Source: Ustulina deusta
Taxonomy: Eukaryota > Ascomycota > Sordariomycetes > Xylariales > Xylariaceae
DNA: 64,000 bases
NCBI GenBank assembly: GCA_023159155.1
Contig: JAJNNX010000060.1
Location: forward strand, 298,422 to 362,421
Direction of reading: 5' to 3'
Part shown: one piece after another, positions 54,886 to 64,000 of the stretch
Position numbering within the stretch: position 1 is the stretch's first letter
Layout: each line of letters starts with the position of its first letter
Translations under genes and position numbers: made by a program
The notes under the pieces: model-generated
Told to the model about the DNA's origin: nothing
Seen by the model: only the letters and a program-made list of their open reading frames with translations
The model's database searches: none

Positions 54886-57584
54886 ACTTTTTTCTTCTTA
54901 GGAACTAATTTATTAAGTGAAAAAAAAAAAAAAAAACTTAACTTCATTTATAAAGCTATTAGCTAAGTGGTTTTTATGCCTTTATTTTTTATAAAAAAGT
55001 TTATAAAATAAATAAATATAAACTTTATATATAAGCTTGTTTTATATTTTTTCTATATATTTTTATATATAAATGTTACAATTTAATAGGCATAACCATG
55101 GATATGTCAGCCATAGCTATGAACATGTTTATTATGTCTATAAGTAGGAAGACATCTTTATGATTTAATACTTAGAGAGATAAAGAACATTTATTCATAC
55201 TTCACATAATAATTATTATCTTTAACAAATGACTGAATCGCCGTAACAAGGAAGCTGCCAAACGTAACACCACTCCTGTCAAGGATAGCACCTAGAAAAA
55301 AGATGCCGTGCTAGAAGAAATCTATCAAAATAAAAAAAACAGTAGGAATACTAAAAACAACGGATTAAGCGTTAAAAATAAAAAATAGCTAACCATTACT
55401 ATTAGATCGTCCAAAAGCAATAATAACAATAATAATAATAAAAACAATAATAATACTTTTAACTACTTATTTAACTTTAATAAAAATAAGTTTTACGTAG
55501 TACTGCTTAGCTATAAAAAACAAATATTACATAATAATAATAACTTAAAAGGCAATATTTATAGCAAAAAAAAAGCTAAAAGTAATAATTAACAAAACAT
55601 TTATAATAAGTTTAATAGTAGCCCGGCTATTTTTAAAAAACCGCGTAATAAAATAAACAAGTTTAATTTTTTTTATAACTTAGTTATTAAAAAGCTTACT
55701 AAACTATTTAGCAAAAATAATAAAAAGTTTTAAAATTAAATATATAAATATTATAAAAACTAAAAATATAAAAAAAATATAAAAATTTTTACTTTTTAAT
55801 AAAACTAATATTTTAGCTTTTAAGTGTATATTTTTAAATAATAGCTTTAATCTAATAATTATAAAATAATTAAGAAAGCTGTAACTAAATAAATTTAATA
55901 TAAATTAAATTTAACTATAAAAAAACTATAAATAACTTTAATAAATTTATTATTTAGTTTTATATATATTTAAAAAAATATTATATTAAATAAACTTAAT
56001 AACTAAAAAATTTAACTTAAGCAATAAAATAAAACTATTACTAAGCTAGCTATTTAAATTAATAAACTTAATTCTATAATAATATTATAAATAGGAAAGT
56101 CACAAGGTCAGGTATAATATATAAAAAGATAAGTTATATATTTAGTAAGGTTAGCTTATAAGACTAAAGCTTATAAAAAAAAGATTCTCTATCGAAATAA
56201 GTATAAATATAATATATATATATAATAAGTATGCACTAGTCCTAGTATACTAGGCATAATAACTATCTTTTCTTGTTTGGTCAGGTTATTTTTAACCTAA
56301 TATATATAAGTATATAAAATATAAAATATATAGTATAGGTAGGTAGTATATATATATATAAATAAGAAGTAATTTAAGTACAAGGTTTATATAAAATTAA
56401 AGTAATATATATATAATTAGTATAATATAATCAATTAAGTATTTATAAGTATAAATATATAAATATTTTAATACTTATATAGTATTATTAATTAAGAGTT
56501 TTAGTATATATATAATATAATGTATATATATATATTATATATTTAAATATATAGTAAATTTTAATACTAGTAATTTAAACGTAAGCTATATAAAAATTGT
56601 TTATAAAGCTAATCTAGTTTTATATAAATATTTTAGCTTAGTTTTTTTTTTTTTTTTTTTAACTGCTACTATTATTATTATCTATTAATTTTAGCTATTT
56701 ATGCATATTGCTACTATTATTTTTTTTTTTTTTTCGTTTTTATATTTTTTTTTATGCTTATATTACTATATTTAATACTATTTCTAACCTTTCTTACATT
56801 TTTTCTAATAAAAAGCTTTTATAGAACTGCTACAACTATTGCTTTTAATGCTTTATTTGCCAGAAAGTTATAAATAGCTATAATTATTGCAACTACAAGC
56901 AATATATACGTAAGCAAGCTACTAAAACTAAAAATAAAGCTTATAGATATAAACCTGCCAAATTTCTAGTTTATAGTATATATATATACTAACGCTATTT
57001 TAGCAGTACTTATAATAAGGCTTAGCCTAACTTTGGCTAGCTTATTTAGGTTATTTATATTATAAAAAAAGCTAGAACGTTTTTTTATAATAGGTGCTAA
57101 AAAAAATACAAAATATATAACCTTATAAATAAATCTACATTTATTTTATATTAGTATTAGTACTAATTTAAATTTTTTATTTAATTAAGTTCTAGGTTTA
57201 ATATTTTTTAATATAGTTTGTATTAATAAATTGTTAAACTGGTTTTATTAGTTTTTTAACTTTAAAATAAATATAAATAGTAATAAAATTATTAATAAAG
57301 CAAGTTTAGTTATTTAATAAGCTTTTATAAAGCTTTATTAATAATTAGCTAGTATGTAATTTTGTTTATTAAAAACGTTTTATTATTTTTTAATAACTTA
57401 TTATATATAGTTTAGCTTTACTAATAAACTTAGTAATACTAAAATAAATAGTTCTTTTGTTATTTTATTAAGTTTTTATAAATTATTTATATGTTTTTAA
57501 AACATTTGTATTATATATTTTTAATTAATAATATAACAAAAAAATATTTTTATTTAATCTTATTTTATATTATTATTTAATATA
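54886..57584. other. Extremely AT-rich, RIP-like block left of the LTR element
   Basis: About 2.7 kb made almost wholly of A and T, with remaining G/C mainly in AGCT/TAGC contexts. No gene is possible: stops occur in every frame every few codons. A little residual complexity survives at about 55215-55400 and 56820-57060, where short pieces look like mutated coding sequence of an unidentified element. A perfect 14-bp palindrome (CCTAGTATACTAGG) lies at 56241-56254. Confidence 0.7.
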
Positions 57585-57829
57585 TGTTACAATCAATTAC
57601 GTAAAGCTTTTATAGCTAGTTTATTAATACTATAAACAAAAACTCTAAGCAAAAAAAAAAAAAAAAAAAAAAAAAGAAGTTAGAGTTTATAAAGTAAGTA
57701 AATATAGACTCTATATGTATAGCTGCAAAATTAAGTTAGTCCGTACGTAGATTTCCTATTTTATTGCTATATAGGTCTAAAGTTCTTGCAAGTTTTGCCA
57801 AAATTATATAAATTATATTAACTATTATA
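57585..57829 (+). repeat. Left LTR of a RIP-degraded retrotransposon
   Basis: About 245 bp starting TGTTACAATC. It aligns over its full length with 63289-63530 in the same orientation: shared segments include TTATAGCTAGTTTATTAAT, a long A-run, GTTTATAAAGTAA, and ATTTTATTGCTATATAGGTCTA. Differences are mostly C/T and G/A. The strand is arbitrary; the 5'/3' order of the element cannot be fixed. Confidence 0.7.
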
Positions 57830-60800
57830 CTATTTTTTTTTAAAACTAAAAGTTTAAACATAGTTTTAATTTAAAATTACTAATAATATTAAGTTTAAGC
57901 AGTCTTTTTATATTATACTGCTTTATTATTATTTTTATAATTATTTATAAACTTATTAATTATTATTATATATATTTATTTTTATAATTTTATAAAAAGT
58001 TTAAAAGCTTTTTTATAAGTTTTATAAAATTAGTTAAATTTAATTAGTATATTTTTATAATTTTAAACTATATATTAAATATTATTAAAATTATAGCTTT
58101 TTTAAGCAATTTAATATTATAACTTTTTATTTTTTTTATATATTTTTAATTGTTTGATTTGTTTAATTTTAAATTTTGCTTTACTATTAATATTTTTAGC
58201 TAAAAGTAATAATTAAATTTATTAAAATAAAAAATTATTGTTTGTTTTTTATAATTAATTAGTATAAAACAAGTTTTTTATTTTATAAAAATTAAATAAA
58301 TTAAAAATATAACTAAATTTTTGTTTTTTTAAAATTTTAAAAAGTCCAACTAATTAAAAATCTAATCTAATAATTAATACTTACGTTATAAAACTTTTTT
58401 TTTTTTTTTTAAATTTTATTTTTTATTTTAAAATTTATTAAGCGTTTTTTTTTATTAATTTATAACTTGTATTATTTTTATATAAAAATTACTATATTAT
58501 ATATTATTTTTTAAATATATTAAGTTTAGCAAACAAATTTAAATATTTATTGCTTAATATTAAAATTTGCTATAGTTTTATTAATATTTATTATTAAAAA
58601 GTTTTATATTTTAATTTTTATTATTACTTTTAGTAGTAATATATTAATTAATAAATATTATAAAAAATTATATATAAAATTTAAAATAAAAAAATAAATA
58701 TTTTAATTATTTTAATATTTATTAATATAAAAATAAAATTATTAGTCTAGTTCTTAATTAATTAATTTTATTATTTTTTAGGTTTAAAAGTAATAAGTAC
58801 TACTAAAGCAGTACTTAGTATTTATAAAACTATTAATTATTGCTATAAATTTAGAAATAAATAGTTCTATATTATTTAATATTTATATGTTTAGTATGCT
58901 AAAAAATCTATATAAACTTTTATAGTATTATATAGCTAGTAATTTTATAATATTTATTTTTTTACTAAATAAAGTTATAATTAAACAGCTAAACTTATTT
59001 ATAAATACTTATATATAGTTATAATTTTATTAGTTAAGTAATATATTTTTATTATTTATTACTATATATTGCTATACTATAGCTAATATAAATAATAAAT
59101 AAAAAAAGCCAAAAGTTTTATTTTATAGTATTTTGTTTTTTTTATAGTTATAATAATTATATATATATTATTTATAATTATATTTTAAATAAAACTAGTA
59201 GTATTTTTGTTTTAATATTTTAATTGTTTTATATTAACTTTAATATATAATAATTAAAAATATATAAGCTTTTTAAATTAATGCTATATAAAAAAAAATA
59301 GTCCTATTTAAAATAACTTTAAGTATATATAATTTTTTATTTTTATGTTTTAGCTTTTATAGCTAGTTTTTTTGTTTAATTAGGTTTAATAAATTAGCTT
59401 TTTAAAAAATATTAAATAAAAAGTTTATAATTAATATAAAACTTAATATTTTATTAAGTAGAACTAATACTATTATTTATTTTTTAGCTTTTTTAGCTTT
59501 AATTATAAAAAGTTTAGCTATTTTTTTTAATAAAGCATTAATTACTATATTTTTTTATTTTAGTTAGTATTAAAAAGTAATATTAAAATTTAATAAAAAA
59601 TCAGCTTAGTATATTTATTATATTAATAAAATCTATTTATTTAAAAAATATAATAAAATTTAATAATTAGTTATTATAAAAAATTTAGTTTTAAAAAGCT
59701 TTAAGTAGTAATATTTTAAAATTTATATTATTATTAAAAATTTATAGTTTTAAATTAAGTAAGCTTGTTTAATTAGTATTATTGTTTTAAAAAAATATTT
59801 TATAAGTTTTTAAGTTATATTTTTTTATTATTACTAAATAATTTTTTTTGTTATATTATATAAAATATTTATTTTTATTTATATTAGTTAGTTAGGCCTA
59901 AAAAAAATTAAAATAAATATTTTATAAACTAGTAGTTTTATATATTTAAAAGTTTATTTTTGTTTTAGTTCTATTATAAATAGCTTATTTTTTTTTAATA
60001 GTTAATTTAAAAAAGCAGTAATTTTATTAATATAATAAATAAACATATAAACATAATTATAAAGCTTAAAAAATAACTAGATTAATTTAATATTTTTAAA
60101 ATTATTAAAGTTCTAATTTAGGATTGTTTAAATTTTTATATGGTTAATTTTAATTTTTATTCCAACTTTTATAATTATTTTTAAATAATTAATAATAAAT
60201 ATATTAAAATAAAACTTTTTAATATTTTTTTAATATTTAGCTTAATATAAACAATAAATTATTTTTTTATAATAAGTTTAGTGCTATTTTTTAGTTTTAA
60301 AATAAATTAAAATATTATTTATATAAGTATTTGCAAACTTATTTAACAGTTTTTAAATTTATATATTAATAAAAGCTTGCTATTAAGCAGGTTTTATTTT
60401 TAAACTAAAAAATAAAACCTTTTATTAAAATATTTTTTTATAAATTTAAAAAAAAAAATTAATATAATTTTATAGTTAATAGTAATTAATAAAAAGCTTT
60501 AATAATATTTAGTTTAATAAATTAAATAATATTATAATAATTAAATATAATATTATTAATATTTAAAGCTAGTATAATTTAATTTTTTAAATATATGTTT
60601 TTTTATTAGTAATTAATTATAAATTTATATTTAATTAATTTAAGTTTAAATATAAATAGAACAAAAATAATATTTAAATTTATATTTTATTTAATAAAGT
60701 TTATAGCTAGCAGTTTATTTATAAACTTTTTTTTAAATAAAATAAACTATATAAATATATAATATTAATAAAAGCTAAAAATATATTTTTTGTTATTAAG

Positions 60801-63288
60801 TTTTAGTATTATATTAAACTTTAATTATAATAATAATAAAGTTTTAAATTTTTTTTTTAAAAATAAGATTGGTTTATTATTAAAAGTTTTTTATAATATT
60901 ATTTAATTAATTTAAATCTATTTTTTTTATAAAATATTAATTATTTTTAAGTTTTTTTTAAGTAATTTAATATAATTATTTTTAGTTATTATAAACTTAA
61001 TTATAATAAGTTTTTTAAAAAAATTTTTAGTTAGTTATTTTTATTTATTTTTATAGAAATAATTTTAAAAGTTTTATATAATTTTTTTAATAATAGTTTA
61101 GTTTTTTTTTTTTTAAAAATTATTATATAAACTTTTTTTGTTTTAGGTTTAAAAGTCCTATGTTTTATTTTTAAAAAATTGCTTTAATATTTAATAATAT
61201 TTTTTTAACGCTTAATTGTATTAATTTATATTTTATTATTTATAACTAAAAAGCTTAATTATAATTATTAGCAAAAATTAAACTAATAAAAATAAATTAT
61301 TTAGCTAGATTAATTATTATTTTTAGGTTTTTATTAAAATATTTTATTTTATTAATTATTTAATACTAATAATAATATTATAACTAAAATTAATAATTTA
61401 AAATATTTAGTTTTTAAATTATTAATTATTAATTTTTATAGTATATATTAAATATTTATAAATTTTATTAATTATTTTGTTTTAATAATTATAAAGTTTT
61501 TAAAGTTTAGCTAGCTAAACTATTTCTGTTTTTAATTATTGTTTAATTTATTATATAAATTTATAGCTAATTATTAAAAAAATATAAGCTTTAATATTAT
61601 ATAAAACTAAAATTTTTATTTTAATATTATTAATTTATAATTAAGTAAATATTTTAAAAATAATTAATTTGTTTTAGTTATATATTTTAGCTAAAATAAA
61701 AAAAAAAATTAATAAAAAAATTTCTATTAGTTTTATTTGTTTTTTAAATCGGATAAACTACTAAAGCTATTTTTATTAGGGCTTTTTTTTATTAATTAAA
61801 CGTTTAAAATTTTAAGTTTTTAGTTAAAATAATTAATTAATATATATATATTTTTTTATTATAAATAAAATAAGTTTTATTATTTTAATAAACTTTTTTT
61901 TTTTTTATAATTAATATTTGTTTTAATTATTTTAAAATAAATATTTTAAAACTTTTAAAGTTAACTAAAAATTAATAAGCTAGTTTATTAAAAATTTAAT
62001 TAAACTAATAAGTTTAATTTATTAATAGTTTTTATAAGCTTGTTTAATATTATATATTAATTTAATAACTTTATTAATAAATAATTTATAAAAAATATTT
62101 AAATTTATAAAAACTTTATATAATTTTTTTTTTAAATTTATATAAAAATAATTCTATAATTTATATTTTTATTATAATTTAGTTAATTAATATTTTTAAG
62201 CTAAACTATTAAATATAAAAATAAACTTATTAATATTTTTATTAGTTTTATATATATAAGCTTAAAATATTTTATAAGCTATAATTATTTAATTAAAATT
62301 ATAATAAATTATTAATAAAACTTAAATTATTTTAATAATATTATTAAATAGTTTTTTAGTTAAATAAAAATATATTTTTATTAATTTTTTAATATATTTT
62401 TTTAACTAACTTATAATATATTAAAATTAGCTATTTTTAGTTTAAAATATAATAATATTTTTATTTAACTTTTTTATTAGTTTATAAACCTAATTATTAA
62501 ATAAAGCTTTATTTTTTATAAATTTATTAAAATTAATTTTTTATATTTTAGTTTTTTTAGTATAAATAAGGTTTAAAGCATTAAAAAATAAACTAATAAA
62601 ATAAAAAATAAATAAAGCAATAAAACTAAAAAAATTAAAATTAGTATTTTTAAAAATATTTTTTATTATTAAGTTATAGTTATTTTTTAAAAGTATTAAA
62701 ATAAATATATTAAAAAATTAGCGCTTTATTTTTTTTATTTATTAAAAAAGTTTTATTAGAACTAATATAAAATTATAAATTTATATAGCTATAATATTTA
62801 GTGCTATATTTTTAAATATATTATTTATTTTAAATAGTTTTAGTTCTAGTTTAAATTTTGTTTTTTTAAGTTTTAATTTTTTGTTTTTTTTAAATTTTTT
62901 TTTAAGTATTAGTTTGCTTAAAACATTTATAAAAAAGTTTAATGCTTAATTTTTTTTTTTTTTTATAAAATTTTTTTTAAAATTATTTAATAATAAAAAA
63001 CTAGCTATATTTAAAAATTAAAATTATTTTAATTATTTAAAAACTAAAAATAAAATAAAAATATTTAAAGTTAAGTTTTTTATAAATTATTAATTTTTAA
63101 GTAATATAAAAATTAAAAGTTTTATTAAAATTATATTAAAATTAAATTTATATTATAAAATATATAATTTTTTATATTAAATATATAACTAAAAAAAAAA
63201 GTTTATTTATATTTTATTAATTATAACAAAATAAAAAATATATATTTATTAAATATTTATTAATAAATAATTAATAAGCTTAAAGTAA

Positions 63289-63530
63289 TATTATAATTAG
63301 TTAAGTAAAGTTTTTATAGCTAGTTTATTAATATTATAAATAAAAACTTTAAACTAAAAAAAAAAAAAAAAAAAAAAAAATCAAAGTTTATAAAGTAAAT
63401 AGATATAAACTTTATATATATAGCTATAAAGTTAGGTTGATCTATACGCAGATTTCTTATTTTATTGCTATATAGGTCTAGAGTTTTTATAGGTCTTGCT
63501 AAAACTATATAAACTATATTAACTATTATA
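63289..63530 (+). repeat. Right LTR of the RIP-degraded retrotransposon
   Basis: About 242 bp, the counterpart of 57585-57829. It has fewer C residues than the left copy: TATTATAATT against TGTTACAATC, and AACTTTATATATATAGCTAT against the left copy's GACTCTATATGTATAGCTGC. At a few places it keeps G where the left copy has A, so both copies mutated independently. It ends 61 bp before the telomeric repeats. Confidence 0.7.
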
Positions 63531-63591
63531 ATATAAATAAATAAATAATTAATATAAAATATATTTTTATATAACTACTATATATTTTTAA

Positions 63592-64000
63592 TTAGGGTTA
63601 GGGTTATTAGGGTTAGGGTTATTAGGGTTAGGGTTAGGGTTAGGGTTAGGGTTAGGGTTAGGGTTAGGGTTAGGGTTAGGGTTAGGGTTAGGGTTAGGGT
63701 TAGGGTTAGGGTTAGGGTTAGGGTTAGGGTTAGGGTTAGGGTTAGGGTTAGGGTTAGGGTTAGGGTTAGGGTTAGGGTTAGGGTTAGGGTTAGGGTTAGG
63801 GTTAGGGTTAGGGTTAGGGTTAGGGTTAGGGTTAGGGTTAGGGTTAGGGTTAGGGTTAGGGTTAGGGTTAGGGTTAGGGTTAGGGTTAGGGTTAGGGTTA
63901 GGGTTAGGGTTAGGGTTAGGGTTAGGGTTAGGGTTAGGGTTAGGGTTAGGGTTAGGGTTAGGGTTAGGGTTAGGATTAGGGTTAGGGTTAGGGTTAGGGT
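63592..64000 (+). repeat. Telomere, (TTAGGG)n
   Basis: About 409 bp (some 68 units) of TTAGGG on the plus strand, running to the end of the window. The G-rich strand points outward, as required for a right-hand chromosome end. The first units include two TTA-shortened variants (TTAGGGTTATTAGGG) and one TTAGGA variant occurs near 63970. Confidence 0.98.

Larger units (their letters stand above)
57585..63530. mobile_element. LTR retrotransposon remnant, RIP-degraded (about 5.95 kb)
   Basis: The two ~243-bp direct repeats bound 5.46 kb of nearly pure A/T. The size (about 5.95 kb) fits a Copia or Gypsy element. The left repeat starts TG; the end is ...ATTATA where CA would be expected, consistent with CA-to-TA mutation. 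ATATA flanks both sides as a possible 5-bp target duplication, but in such AT-rich sequence this is weak. No gag/pol protein motif survives, so the superfamily cannot be told. The divergence pattern between LTRs points to repeat-induced point mutation, the fungal premeiotic silencing of duplicated DNA. Confidence 0.65.

Noticed and set aside
54985..55050. Short stretch similar to the middle of the LTRs (GTTTATAAA...ATATAAACTTTATATATA)
   Set aside because: About 45 bp of A/T-only similarity is too little to call a third LTR copy in this composition.
55215..55400. Possible mutated coding sequence (reads RRNKEAAKRNTTPVKDST in one frame)
   Set aside because: Several stops and no recognisable domain; it may be retrotransposon or helicase remnant, but this cannot be supported.
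63592..64000. Regular short repeats considered as a CRISPR-like array
   Set aside because: Uninterrupted TTAGGG units without spacers at a chromosome end are a telomere.

Overview
The window is the right-hand end of a chromosome from a filamentous ascomycete (Pezizomycotina, probably a Sordariomycete-like genome). The evidence is short GT-AG introns of roughly 50-130 bp in most genes, Zn2Cys6 transcription factors, a NACHT-ankyrin (NLR-like) gene relic, a fungal-type GPI-anchored cysteine-rich protein, and about 400 bp of TTAGGG repeats running to the last base. The species cannot be named from the sequence alone.

Region 1 (1-14 kb) is a core-gene block: a small Ser/Thr/Tyr-rich protein, a UBA-containing ubiquitin-conjugating enzyme (E2-25K/UBC1 type), the Elongator catalytic subunit ELP3, mitochondrial succinyl-CoA ligase alpha, and the 26S proteasome ATPase RPT2. 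The last two are divergently transcribed from a shared 756-bp region. Region 2 (14-18.6 kb) is a graveyard: a subtilisin-like protease with a frameshift lies head-to-head with a C2H2-family protein relic that runs in frame into a NACHT-ankyrin relic. Three stops in the NACHT-ankyrin part sit exactly where CAG is expected, as in repeat-induced point mutation (RIP). Region 3 (18.8-25.7 kb) is intact again: a Gfo/Idh/MocA oxidoreductase, a mitochondrial NADH kinase (POS5 type), a DDR48-like small stress protein and a GPI-anchored cysteine-rich surface protein. Region 4 (25.7-37 kb) mixes intact genes (SAM methyltransferase divergent from a Zn2Cys6 regulator, an acyl-protein-thioesterase-like hydrolase, methionine aminopeptidase 1 with five exons) with two frameshifted pseudogenes (HNH-endonuclease family; APH-like phosphotransferase).

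Region 5 (37-54.7 kb) is sparse subtelomere. After a 6-kb gene desert come a second Zn2Cys6 regulator, an intronless secreted GH127 glycoside hydrolase with a bacterial look, a tRNA-Glu-like relic and an intact five-exon cytochrome P450. Regulator, hydrolase and P450 may form a loose subtelomeric metabolic group, but no co-regulation is visible. Region 6 (54.9-63.59 kb) is almost pure A+T and contains no plausible gene. In it I recognise two ~243-bp direct repeats 5.7 kb apart that differ mostly by transitions, which I read as the LTRs of a RIP-destroyed retrotransposon of about 5.95 kb. The telomere occupies 63592-64000.

Overall the window shows a gradient from conserved housekeeping genes, through decayed NLR-type and accessory genes and putatively acquired enzymes, to RIP-erased repeats and the telomere. 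I did not find a convincing intact new system. The most unusual locus is the decayed subtilase / C2H2-NACHT-ankyrin head-to-head pair, which may represent a lost self/non-self recognition module.
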